From: Candidatus Hydrogenedentota bacterium
Lineage (GTDB): Bacteria > Hydrogenedentota > Hydrogenedentia > Hydrogenedentales > SLHB01
Reading direction: 5' to 3'
Length of the DNA stretch: 64,000 nt
Assembly: GCA_019695095.1 (NCBI GenBank)
Contig: JAIBAQ010000001.1
Span: forward strand, 47,477 to 111,476
The position numbers and the translations under genes are program-made. Positions within the stretch are counted from its first letter, which is position 1; the number at the start of each line of letters is the position of its first letter. This document shows positions 35,801-42,922 of the stretch, piece after piece. The notes below the pieces were generated by a model. The model had not been told where the DNA came from and made no database searches. It was given only the letters and a program-made list of their open reading frames with translations.

Positions 35801-36965
35801 GTTCTGGTTTTCCGGCGCGATGTTCACGGACATGACTACCGCATACAGCGGCGTTCACGGAGGTTCGCGCACCATTCCCGGACGCTTCGGCGCGCGCGCC
35901 TCGAAGATCGGGCAAGCGTTGTTGTCCGATGCGCATCGCGATGCCGTCTCTCCCGAAGAGCGTCATCAAATCATTCAATGGCTCGACTGCAATTCGCTGC
36001 GCCTCGGCTCCTACATTCGCGAATCGGCGCAACTCAACGGCGAACTCGTGTGGCCGACGCTCGATGTCGATCCCGCTAATCCCACGGGGATCGACGGTTC
36101 CGAGCCCGCCATGCGCGGCAACTTCTGGCACGACAACCTGACAGGCCCCTTCCCCATCCTTTTCTCCGAACACGTTCACGACCGGATCGCGATCAGAGAC
36201 AAGTCCGGCAAGATCGTCTGGGAGTACGGCCTGCCGCATCCGCAAGACGTGTGGATGCTCCCGAATGGCAATATCCTCACTACCTACTACCAGGGTGTGC
36301 GCGAAATCACGCGCGACAAACAAATCGTCTGGGAGTACACAACCGAGAAGCCCAATGAGATACCCAACTGCCAACCCCTGCCCGACGGCAACGTCATGAT
36401 CGGCATCGTTGGCGAATGCAGACTCATCGAAGTTAACCGTGCGGGTGAAATCGTCCGTGAGGTGAAACTGTCTACGACCGAGAAGACGCCGCACGCCCAA
36501 TTCCGCATGTGCCGTAAGACGCCCGAAGGCACCTATCTCGTACCCTTCACCGCCGAAGGCGCAGTGCGCGAATACGACGCCGCAGGAAATGTCATCCGCG
36601 AGTTCCCGCGCCGCCCCACGCCGGTGTGCGCGCTCCGCCTCGAAAACGGCAACACCCTCATCAGCGCCGACGGGGCCGTCACCGAATACGATCGCAACGA
36701 CAACATCGTTTGGTCGCTGACGCAGAAGGATATCCCGGACGTGGAAATCGGCGTGTTCGCAGGCATTCACCGCTTGAAGAACGGCCACACGCTCGTCTGC
36801 AACTGGAACACGAAAGACACGGAAAATCGTTCGGGCGCGCACCTCTTCGAAGTCACCGAAGATAAACACCTTGTCTGGCAAGTCACTGGAACCGACATCG
36901 GCCAAGTGGCGCAATGCCAAATCCTTGAAGATGACTTAGCTCGGCCTACTCAAGACATCGAGTAA
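32844..36965 (+). CDS. HzsA-like multidomain exported protein with two CxxCH heme motifs
   Basis: A 1373-residue protein with a signal peptide. Order: a LamG/concanavalin-like domain (about 30-210), a helical linker, a TolB-type propeller (about 400-760; LSYDGKTVVFAWTE, DACWLPDGRIAFVSERRGG), a middle region resembling the hydrazine synthase alpha subunit (AVMNVYDSDLPLPEGAKIKW, LGIVPVEDDGSAYFEAPV), heme c motifs CLGCHE (Cys911, Cys914, His915) and CLPCHK (Cys962, Cys965, His966), and a C-terminal propeller with IVWEYGLPHPQDVWMLPNGN blades. True HzsA makes hydrazine in anammox bacteria; this protein has no beta or gamma partner beside it, so hydrazine chemistry is unlikely. GGGGGAG precedes the ATG. 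Confidence 0.82.
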   Translation: MTRRTFLVRFVLVLLVPFACVFAAAGPQEGAWGHALDIRDGAIEIAADPAFSRLPLTIECRVKLLASDQYNILVANETKASATHWEIFTTPGDGILHAYLPGRSPDHVHTTARVADGNWHSVGLVLEETQARLYVDGTEVGRLDAAAPAQPGVPGPLVFGGLAEGGMSCAGLIDDIRISNVSRDIAGLPSTELATDDSTIGLWHFAADAVTKDSSQGAHDGKLKPTQAAYKKGLEVPGGMSTAFQALPPAEDTAPVRAALDGVVKRLNLKSIAADQVSDAALREWSWDYQWNGQKEYPESRPGGPDPEKLKREVYDESALTLDSDGGPLGTVLRRTETLAAALIRDGKSEAVEALLADLNVLKQQASGATRDSDDYKALYFAVCAIRRQLVLGNSLLDFDSILFVARGTFEGSVRSNPSTADVQGGHFVTQYFGFNALPGGGLYMVRNFKAKPEIVNILADSVVQNGRLAGRKLDYGAFATPDLSYDGKTVVFAWTENSEHKWIYSKKTCFHLFKVNIDGSNLVQLTDGDVNDFDACWLPDGRIAFVSERRGGFIRCFADPLNVRSYTLFSMRDDGSDIRPLSYFETSEWNPSVNNSGQLVFTRWDYVDRENCLGTRFWISNPDGTNPRAPHGNYPLPYHTFPDHEPYRVENGREWDSRFGAPLVEMGIRSIPNSPLYVFTAAPHHGEVYGSLCILDLRHEDDHHMSQVRRVTPDEPFPETEMPNRRHYKYGTPWPLSEDFFLCNVWENLALVDRYGNKEVLCDLRSMPCAQDERLRLCEPIPVRPRPVPAVIPSKVRQQPGDAAPNATVAVMNVYDSDLPLPEGAKIKWLRIVQNIPKSNSNIGEPMIGYERENTPRIPLGIVPVEDDGSAYFEAPVAKQLIFQILDENFMAVQSMRSSAFVHPGEQLSCLGCHENTQQAARRDTQPLAMRRAPSKLEPECGPVEPVSYYRQIKPIFEQKCLPCHKEKAKGPQDMSYEALKEDYTFWFSGAMFTDMTTAYSGVHGGSRTIPGRFGARASKIGQALLSDAHRDAVSPEERHQIIQWLDCNSLRLGSYIRESAQLNGELVWPTLDVDPANPTGIDGSEPAMRGNFWHDNLTGPFPILFSEHVHDRIAIRDKSGKIVWEYGLPHPQDVWMLPNGNILTTYYQGVREITRDKQIVWEYTTEKPNEIPNCQPLPDGNVMIGIVGECRLIEVNRAGEIVREVKLSTTEKTPHAQFRMCRKTPEGTYLVPFTAEGAVREYDAAGNVIREFPRRPTPVCALRLENGNTLISADGAVTEYDRNDNIVWSLTQKDIPDVEIGVFAGIHRLKNGHTLVCNWNTKDTENRSGAHLFEVTEDKHLVWQVTGTDIGQVAQCQILEDDLARPTQDIE

Positions 36966-37030
36966 TCGAGCGTCCTCGGCCACGTGATTAGAGTCGCGTG
37001 TCCCCCTATCCGTGCTGGCTCAACAGGCCT

Positions 37031-37080
37031 CATGGGACCCATGGGACCCATAGGTCCTATGTCCCATGTCCCATGTCCCT
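37031..37080. repeat. Palindromic tandem array between convergent genes
   Basis: Two-and-a-half units of ATGGGACCC (37032 onward) run into CCTATG and then units of ATGTCCC, so the left arm can fold onto the right arm with two-base bulges per unit. It lies midway between the stops of the HzsA-like gene (36965) and the fucosidase gene (37102). It may act as a two-way transcription barrier, although it has no T tract. Confidence 0.55.
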
Positions 37081-37101
37081 CTCACCACCCACCTACTCAC
37101 G

Positions 37102-38397
37102 CTACTGCTCTGTCTTGTACACCGCCAGCTTCCGTATCTGCGGTTCAGCCGCGGCGTTGGTCACGCGCAGCCTTACCTTCGTCACCGTGCTGCTTTCGAT
37201 GCGGTCAATCTTCTTGTGCCCAATCGCCGTGCCATTGCACAGTTCTTTCCACGCGCCATCAATGAAACCTTCGATCACGTATTCGCGCACGCGCTCGCCC
37301 TGCGTAATGTCTTCCATCGTGATGATATGGTCTATCTTCGTGGGCTTGTCCAGCGCCAATTCCACGACGCTCCCTTGGCCGCCCGTCTCCGCGAGGCTCT
37401 TCCCGAACCGGCGATTGATCTCTGCCCCAAACTCGGCCAGCCGCTTCACATCCGCTTCCGGGAAACGCCCCGTCGTATCGGGCGTCATGTTCAGCAGCAA
37501 TACCGCGCCGTGCCCCACCGACAGGTAATACATTTCCAGCAGATCGTCGACGCTCTTCAGCGTGTCCCCATTTTTCGAGCTGTAGAACCAGTCCCTGCGG
37601 ATACGCGCATCGCACTCATTCGGCAGCCACGCATTCCCGTTGGGGTCGCCGTCTTTGGCCGTCGCGCCCCGCGCGCGCGCCGCCTCGCTCACCGCGTTCC
37701 ACGCGGGATACGGCGCAAACCCATCTTCGTTACCGACCCAGCGGATGGTCGCGTATTTGCTCTGAAAGTACATCGCCTTCGGCGCGTACTGCTTGAGAAG
37801 ATCGCCCACCTCGATGCCCGTACTTCCGTCAAACCAAATCTCTGCCAACTCGCCGTACTTCGTCATGATTTCGGTAAGCTGCTGACGGTAAATCGCGTCG
37901 TACTTTTTCTGTTCTTCGGGCGTCTTGCACACGCCGCCGGTGTCTGCGCCAAGAGTATCGTCGCGCGGACTCAGATACACGCCCAGTTTCATGCCGCGTT
38001 TCGCGCACGATTCCGAGAGGTCTTTCAGCACGTCGCCCTTGCCATCTCGCCAAGGCGTGTTCTTGATCCCATACGAAGTGGTGTCGGTCTGCCACATGCA
38101 GAACCCGCCGACGTGTTTCGCAACAAACACGATGTACTTCGCCCCGAACGACTCCGCCGCGGCTACCCACTCGTCCGTGTTCAATTGCGCCGGATTGATC
38201 TCGCTGAGCGGCGTTGTCCGCTTGTCATACTCTTCGTCCTGCCACGTATTTGGCGCGAAGTGAATGAACATCCCCAACTCATAATCCTGCCACGCCGCCT
38301 GTTCTTTCGTCGGCAAGGCCAATGGTTTTGCGGGCTGTTGCGCAATCGCCGCGAATCCGCCAAACGCTATTACCGCCACAATCGCCGTTCGAAGCAT
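37102..38397 (-). CDS. Secreted alpha-L-fucosidase, glycoside hydrolase family 29
   Basis: A 431-residue protein with a signal peptide (cleavage near AAIAQQ). The GH29 barrel is seen in ELGMFIHFAPNTWQDEEY, YIVFVAKHVGGFCMWQTDTT, GVYLSPRD and the nucleophile segment ELAEIWFDGS (Asp190), then GHGAVLLLNMTPDTTGRFPEAD. The C-terminal 100 residues form a beta-sandwich (discoidin-like) domain. These enzymes remove terminal fucose from glycans by a retaining mechanism. Released fucose could feed the isomerase-kinase pair at 26924-30201. GAGGGGG six bases before the ATG supports the start. Confidence 0.9.
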   Translation of the reverse strand: MLRTAIVAVIAFGGFAAIAQQPAKPLALPTKEQAAWQDYELGMFIHFAPNTWQDEEYDKRTTPLSEINPAQLNTDEWVAAAESFGAKYIVFVAKHVGGFCMWQTDTTSYGIKNTPWRDGKGDVLKDLSESCAKRGMKLGVYLSPRDDTLGADTGGVCKTPEEQKKYDAIYRQQLTEIMTKYGELAEIWFDGSTGIEVGDLLKQYAPKAMYFQSKYATIRWVGNEDGFAPYPAWNAVSEAARARGATAKDGDPNGNAWLPNECDARIRRDWFYSSKNGDTLKSVDDLLEMYYLSVGHGAVLLLNMTPDTTGRFPEADVKRLAEFGAEINRRFGKSLAETGGQGSVVELALDKPTKIDHIITMEDITQGERVREYVIEGFIDGAWKELCNGTAIGHKKIDRIESSTVTKVRLRVTNAAAEPQIRKLAVYKTEQ

Positions 38398-38433
38398 CCC
38401 GTCCCCCTCTTTCTGTGCGTTGAAGTCACACAG

Positions 38434-39024
38434 TCAATTCTCCGGGATCTTCGACCCCTTCGGCAACAAGCGTTCCGACAACTCCGCAATCTGCATCTCC
38501 ACTTTGAGCAGGGACTCACGCAGACGCAGTTCCGCTTGCTGGATATTGTATTGGAGCATGCCCACGACGCCGAATGTCACGAAGAACACAAGCCCCACCA
38601 GGATCATCTGCGTGCCCTTGGCGGTATCCGGCATCTGCTGACCCTGCACGAGGAAGATCGTCATCATCGCAATGAGAAACATCCACACGATACCCGTGAT
38701 CTTGCCGGTGTCTTTCTTCATATTGAAGCGGCCCCGCCTGAGTACCTGAGTCGTTACCACCGCAAATGCAAGTCCGAAGACTGAGCCAAGGGCAAATCCA
38801 AGTGTACTCAAGTGGGGCAGGCGGCCCCACGACAAGACAGCAGCAACGGCAAAACCCACAAAGAAGCAAATGCACATGCCCGTGGCGAATCCGTAAAGCA
38901 CCTTTTCCAATGGTTTGAGGCTTCGTTCCGTCATGGTTTCCAACTCCTTTCTGTAGCGGAGTTCCCACTCTGACGACGTTGTTTCCTGCGCCAGCAATTG
39001 CTCCGCGAACGATTGTCTGTTCAT
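38434..39024 (-). CDS. Four-span membrane protein coupled to ECF sigma factor
   Basis: A 196-residue protein: an N-terminal soluble helix (about 1-40), four membrane spans (around 43-63, 73-93, 110-128, 140-158) and a C-terminal amphipathic coiled coil (QQAELRLRESLLKVEMQIAEL). The ATG overlaps the TGA of the ECF sigma gene (ATGA), the arrangement usual for anti-sigma factors. It lacks the HxxxCxxC zinc motif of typical ZAS-domain anti-sigma factors, so if it restrains the sigma factor it does so by a different contact. Alternatively it is an unrelated co-expressed membrane protein. Confidence 0.75.
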   Translation of the reverse strand: MNRQSFAEQLLAQETTSSEWELRYRKELETMTERSLKPLEKVLYGFATGMCICFFVGFAVAAVLSWGRLPHLSTLGFALGSVFGLAFAVVTTQVLRRGRFNMKKDTGKITGIVWMFLIAMMTIFLVQGQQMPDTAKGTQMILVGLVFFVTFGVVGMLQYNIQQAELRLRESLLKVEMQIAELSERLLPKGSKIPEN

Positions 39025-39620
39025 GACGTCGTCTCCGAATCCAGCCGCTCCCGCAACGCGCGCTTTGCGTAGTACAGCCGGGATTTCACCGTGCCAACGG
39101 GGATATTTAGGATCTCCGCAACCTCGGCATGAGAAAACTCTTCCAGAAAGAACAGCGTGAGTATCTCGCGATGACCCGATGGAAGTTGCTCGAGCCCCGC
39201 ATGAATCCGTGCCGCCTCGTCCCTATCAAAAGTCACATCCTCGCCCGAAAGCGGCTCGTCCAGCACTCCCTCAAGCGCCTCGCAACGGGAGGTCCGCCGC
39301 AGATGGCTCACCGAGCAGTTGTGCGCAATCCGATAAACCCAACTGCGAAATGCCGTTACGTCGCGTAACCCGGCCCCCTGCCGCCACACTGCGGTCCAAA
39401 CCTCCTGAAGCACATCCCACGCATCCTCCTCGGCAACGACGATGCGCCGGATGTAGTAAAACAAACGCCGTTCCCACAGGCGGACCAGCCTCTCGAACGC
39501 ATGCCCCTCCCCCTGCCGCCAGCGCAAGAGGCAAAGTTCGCTCTCTATTTCCAGCTTCGTTCGCACGTCGATTCTTCTGCCTTTCGCCGTAGAGACGCGC
39601 AACTGCCTGTCAAGGTTCAA
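39021..39620 (-). CDS. ECF-type RNA polymerase sigma factor
   Basis: A protein of up to 199 residues. Region 2 reads AFERLVRLWERRLFYYIRRIVVAEEDAWDVLQEVWTAVW with RSWVYRIAHN after it; region 4 is LPSGHREILTLFFLEEFSHAEVAEILNIPVGTVKSRLYYAKRALRERL, a standard helix-turn-helix. The start is uncertain: TTG at 39620 follows GGAG closely, and GTG at 39566 (VRTKLEIE) would also give a complete protein. The next gene overlaps by four bases and is a candidate regulator. A family B repeat lies between this gene and the divergent MauE-like gene, in the promoter region. Confidence 0.88.
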   Translation of the reverse strand: MNLDRQLRVSTAKGRRIDVRTKLEIESELCLLRWRQGEGHAFERLVRLWERRLFYYIRRIVVAEEDAWDVLQEVWTAVWRQGAGLRDVTAFRSWVYRIAHNCSVSHLRRTSRCEALEGVLDEPLSGEDVTFDRDEAARIHAGLEQLPSGHREILTLFFLEEFSHAEVAEILNIPVGTVKSRLYYAKRALRERLDSETTS

Positions 39621-39664
39621 TATCTCCAGTGGAGCGACTCATATCGATAGCATCTTGTTTTTGG

Positions 39665-39788
39665 GGGCGGAAAACTGGGACAGACACGTCTCCGCTTCGC
39701 TGCGCTTGTGTCAGTCCCTGTTTTCCGCCGCTATTGACTCTTTCCTTAGGTCGACCAATATGTTGCCTTAGTTGCGATTCACTACACT
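39665..39788. repeat. REP/RAYT-like dispersed repeat, family B, copy 2
   Basis: Second copy of the element at 19876-19998, same orientation. The central 65 bases are nearly identical (GGCGGAAAACTGGGACAGAC at its left edge; TTTTCCGCC at 39721-39729), and the tail after GCTATTGACTCTTT matches less well. The two arms of the inverted repeat pair better here than in copy 1, because AAAACTGGGA matches TCCCTGTTTT. It occupies the divergent promoter gap of the ECF sigma and MauE-like genes. Confidence 0.75.
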
Positions 39789-39843
39789 GGCTCGTCCCGT
39801 CCGAGAATTGAGCCCCACCGTGTCTCTCTGCCACAATACGGCC

Positions 39844-40779
39844 ATGAAATACTTACGAGCAATCGAAATACTCCTCGGCGCGGTGTTCATTTTCAGCGCT
39901 GTCACCAAAGCCCTCGACCTGCACGCCTTTGCCGTTCAAGTCAGTTATTACGGGGTCGTGCGCGAACCCACTCTGGTTCCCCTCGTGGCAAACACGATGG
40001 TGTGCGTCGAAATGGCGTTCGGCACCGCGCTGCTCATGGGCCTGCGATTACGTGGCTTAGTCCTACTGGCGACCGGCGGCCTCCTAGTTGGCTTTACCGC
40101 ACTCATCGCCTACGCGTGGGCCTTCAAAGGTCTCAAGGATTGCGGTTGCTTTGGCGCTTACATAAAAATGGGACCCGGAGTCTCGATCGGAAAGAACGTC
40201 GTCCTGTTGGCTATGGTTGTCGCAGGCCTAATTCCGTTGCTTAAGAAACGCGAAACCTCCGAAGGCCCGACACGCCTCGGACCTACGCGCGTCGGCTATG
40301 CCTTGGGGGTTCTTGGTGTCGTTGTCGTCGCCGTGTCTGCCGCATTCGGCAAGCCCGCCCCGGAGTCGCCTCCCACCAAGCCCACCTCCGCGGACAAACC
40401 CTTTGCTGCATACGTAATCGAAGACGAGGGAATGACCTACGACCTCGGCAAAGACGAATACCTGGTTGCGATGCTGAGCGCTACCTGCGAACACTGCCAA
40501 GCTGCAGTTGCCGTGCTGAATGAGCTTGCGGAACAGCCGGATGCTCTGCCAATCGTGTCTTTGATGCTCGGAACGGAAGAAGAAATGGAAGAGTTTCGCA
40601 CACTGACAGATCCCCATTTCCCGTTGAAGGCCATTGAGGCCCTTCAATTCATGAGTCTCATCGGCACGGAACCGCCGCGCTTCTATGTCATTCGCGACGG
40701 CGCGTCCCTCGCTCAGACGGACATACTGGACCCGACCCTCGAAGATCTGCAGAAGTTCCTGGCAACGTCTTCAAAGTAG
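39844..40779 (+). CDS. MauE/DoxX-type membrane protein fused to a thioredoxin-like domain
   Basis: A 311-residue protein. The first 150 residues hold four spans of the MauE/DoxX type (ILLGAVFIFSAVTKALDLHAFA) with the conserved cysteine motif KDCGCFGAY. A fifth span (YALGVLGVVVVAVSAAF) leads to a C-terminal domain of thioredoxin type with LSATCEHCQAAVAVL as CxxC site and a late TEPPRFYVIRDG strand. MauE helps form disulfides in methylamine dehydrogenase maturation; related fusions act as periplasmic thiol oxidoreductases like VKOR or DsbB. The ATG at 39844 is chosen to begin just before the first span. Confidence 0.8.
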   Translation: MKYLRAIEILLGAVFIFSAVTKALDLHAFAVQVSYYGVVREPTLVPLVANTMVCVEMAFGTALLMGLRLRGLVLLATGGLLVGFTALIAYAWAFKGLKDCGCFGAYIKMGPGVSIGKNVVLLAMVVAGLIPLLKKRETSEGPTRLGPTRVGYALGVLGVVVVAVSAAFGKPAPESPPTKPTSADKPFAAYVIEDEGMTYDLGKDEYLVAMLSATCEHCQAAVAVLNELAEQPDALPIVSLMLGTEEEMEEFRTLTDPHFPLKAIEALQFMSLIGTEPPRFYVIRDGASLAQTDILDPTLEDLQKFLATSSK

Positions 40780-40789
40780 ACGCCAGCAC

Positions 40790-41902
40790 TTATACGCGAA
40801 TAAAGATCTTCCTATCATAGAGGAACTTCGTCAGCCAAAGGCTCAGCGCCACCGACACAACCGTAATCAACATCGGCCCGAAGCGTCCGGCCGCATCGGC
40901 AATGGGGCCGCCCACCAATCGTTCCGCGATGCTCTCGAATGAAACCAGGTTCACGGCCATGTAGACGGCCAAGGCGTTGCTTCCAAGCCACAGAAACGGC
41001 GTAAAGAGCGTCGTCCGCACCTTCCAGATATCCAGTAGCTGCTGAAAGAACGCAAGCAAGAGCAGGCTGCACCCTCCCGCGACAAACACATAGGAAGGCG
41101 ACCACACTCGCTTGATGATGGGGAACTGAAAGGACCACAAATAACCCAGCACAATCATCACCACGCCGGCGCCTAAGAGATACCAGACCTTCTTCTGTTC
41201 CGGAACCGTCTTGTTCTTCAGGAACAGTCCAACGAGCAGGCCAATAATGCACGAGCCAACTGCGGGAATCGTGCTCAGGAAACCTTCCGGATCGGAATCG
41301 TGGTACGGATTGAAGGTCATGTTGATGTAGTCATTCCAATTCTCCCTGCGCAGGAACGATACCGTATCGCGGCCAGGAATCGGCACAAACGACATCAACG
41401 CCCAATACGAGCCAACTAGAATTACAAAGGTAATCAAGAGCCCGCGTGGACTCTTCACGTGGCAGTAGATAAGGCTTCCAAACAGGTAACACAAAGCGAG
41501 GCGCTGCATCACGCCGCACAAGACATCCTCTTCGTGAATCTTCGCGAACCCCTCGTCGTAAATGAAGGCCAGAAAGAACATTAGCAGGAAACGCCGGAAG
41601 ATGCGCTTATAGGCGCCTGTTAGTCCCTCATTGGCGATAATCTTGTCCAGGGACAAGGTAATCGAGATACCAATAACGAATAAGAACGTAGGAAAGATCA
41701 CATCGTAAAAGACAAATCCTTCCCATTTGGGATGGGTCAATTGCCGTGACAAGAAGCCCGCGATTCCCGTGGGACTGATCGCCTTGAACGCTTCGCTGTA
41801 AGAGTCGTTTCCAATAATCCAGAACATGACAAACCCACGCAACACGTCTACAGCCAGCTTGCGCCCCGGCGCAGGCGCCTCAGTAGTTCCTGCAGCAGCC
41901 AT
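40790..41902 (-). CDS. HGSNAT/DUF5009-type membrane acyltransferase
   Basis: A 370-residue protein with about ten spans. It opens LAVDVLRGFVMFWIIGNDS (the RG turn conserved in heparan-alpha-glucosaminide N-acetyltransferase relatives), then VFYDVIFPTFLFVIGISITLSL, LCGVMQRLALCYLFGSLIY and FNPYHDSDPEGFLSTIPAVGSCIIGLLVG. These enzymes carry acetyl groups across the membrane to glucosamine ends of glycans. GGAGAGGG six bases before ATG 41902 supports the start. It converges with the MauE-like gene with ten bases between stops. Confidence 0.82.
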   Translation of the reverse strand: MAAAGTTEAPAPGRKLAVDVLRGFVMFWIIGNDSYSEAFKAISPTGIAGFLSRQLTHPKWEGFVFYDVIFPTFLFVIGISITLSLDKIIANEGLTGAYKRIFRRFLLMFFLAFIYDEGFAKIHEEDVLCGVMQRLALCYLFGSLIYCHVKSPRGLLITFVILVGSYWALMSFVPIPGRDTVSFLRRENWNDYINMTFNPYHDSDPEGFLSTIPAVGSCIIGLLVGLFLKNKTVPEQKKVWYLLGAGVVMIVLGYLWSFQFPIIKRVWSPSYVFVAGGCSLLLLAFFQQLLDIWKVRTTLFTPFLWLGSNALAVYMAVNLVSFESIAERLVGGPIADAAGRFGPMLITVVSVALSLWLTKFLYDRKIFIRV

Positions 41903-42026
41903 TGTAATCCCTCTCCTAAATTGTGAATCCCCGACCAATAAACCGCGCCACTCCGGTCACGTCATTCATGGGACCGCAACGGCAACGTCAGTGCATTCTG
42001 CATAAACGAATTTCGGACAGCCTACC

Positions 42027-42211
42027 CCGGATTTCTCACGAACACACTTGAACCTCTCTCGTAAGCATTGTGTTTACGAGACTTGCGGCGAAAAACAAAG
42101 CGGTTCTCCGAAAACAGAGTGTGTTCGCGAGAAATCCTCATGGCATAACCTCAACGTTTTGCACGTGAGCAATTTGCGTCGGCGCTCAATCGCGCCGGTG
42201 CAAATTGCGGG
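42027..42211. repeat. Structured intergenic repeat, family A, copy 2
   Basis: Counterpart of 5229-5395 in the same orientation. Outer arms 42029-42045 and 42121-42137 pair over 17 bases with one mismatch; an inner hairpin (42057-42064 with 42074-42081) is perfect; the third hairpin has 17-base arms (42169-42185 and 42192-42208) with two G-T pairs and a 6-base loop absent in copy 1. The element ends directly at the stop codon of the leftward gene at 42212. The 309-base gap 41903-42211 holds nothing else I can support. Confidence 0.75.
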
Positions 42212-42859
42212 CTACTCCTGCTGGTCATCCTCCTCTTCAATCGCGGCGTCCATTCGAACAGAGACATCCACACTCTGCGACCCCAGCGGAAATGCGAATT
42301 CCATCTGCTGGTGCCGGACGAGCTTGTATCGCTTCAGCAAGCGCAACGTCTGCAGCGTTGCCGACGCACCGTAATTGCCGCTTTCGTCCACTTTGTCTAT
42401 GAGGTCGCGAAGGACCAGCGGGAATTCGAAGACATGGCCCACGCCGGTCTGCTGCAATAAGTGAAGCGACCGCGCGCGCAATTCCGAGGAAGCGGGCAAT
42501 TCGGAAAGAACCAGAATGGTGCGAAACGGCTGCCCGCCGAAAAGGTCTCGCGCCAGAGCCAGCGATTCATCCGAAACGAAGCTCGAAAGCACCGGATTGG
42601 CTTCGATTACCGACGGATAGAACCGGTCTCCATGCCATGCGCGCACTTCGACCACCGCCCGCTCAATTGGTGGCAGGTCTGCGGGATGCAGCAAGAATGG
42701 CAATTCACGCGGATGACCGGGATTGGTGTTTTGAACAAAGAGCTGGCCGGCATTCTCTCCCGGACGCAAGCGCCGCGAGGTCTGCTGCCAATTCGTCATG
42801 ACCTGAAACAGATTGAGCTCGAAGAATTCGCGCACCAATTGGACGTTTACGTCGCCCAT
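42212..42859 (-). CDS. Protein of unknown function
   Basis: A 215-residue, probably soluble protein without signal peptide or span. It reads as mixed alpha/beta with LLHPADLPPIERAVVEVRAW, VIEANPVLSSFVSDESLALARDLFGGQPFRTILVLSELPA and a C-terminal winged-helix-like part (LQTLRLLKRYKLVRHQQMEFAFPLG), ending in an acidic tail (EEEDDQQE). I do not recognise the family. It follows a TPR protein gene after 63 bases on the same strand. The stop abuts the family A repeat, which may form its transcript end. Confidence 0.65.
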   Translation of the reverse strand: MGDVNVQLVREFFELNLFQVMTNWQQTSRRLRPGENAGQLFVQNTNPGHPRELPFLLHPADLPPIERAVVEVRAWHGDRFYPSVIEANPVLSSFVSDESLALARDLFGGQPFRTILVLSELPASSELRARSLHLLQQTGVGHVFEFPLVLRDLIDKVDESGNYGASATLQTLRLLKRYKLVRHQQMEFAFPLGSQSVDVSVRMDAAIEEEDDQQE

Positions 42860-42922
42860 AGCAGACCCGCGTCCTTCTCGTTATCGCCGGCCCTCGTCAT
42901 CACTCTAAGCGCGGCTACCCTT

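Noticed and set aside
35301..36920. A 539-residue minus-strand open frame
   Set aside because: It is antisense to the HzsA-like gene, which has heme motifs and a ribosome binding site on the plus strand.
37066..38784. A 572-residue plus-strand open frame
   Set aside because: It is antisense to the GH29 fucosidase and the four-span membrane protein; the translation is Arg/His-rich and lacks any recognisable motif.
42048..42374. Similar peptide translations of the two family A repeats (both contain VREKSSWHNL)
   Set aside because: The shared frame follows from similar DNA; substitutions fall at all codon positions, the start lacks a ribosome binding site, and the conserved features are the hairpins.
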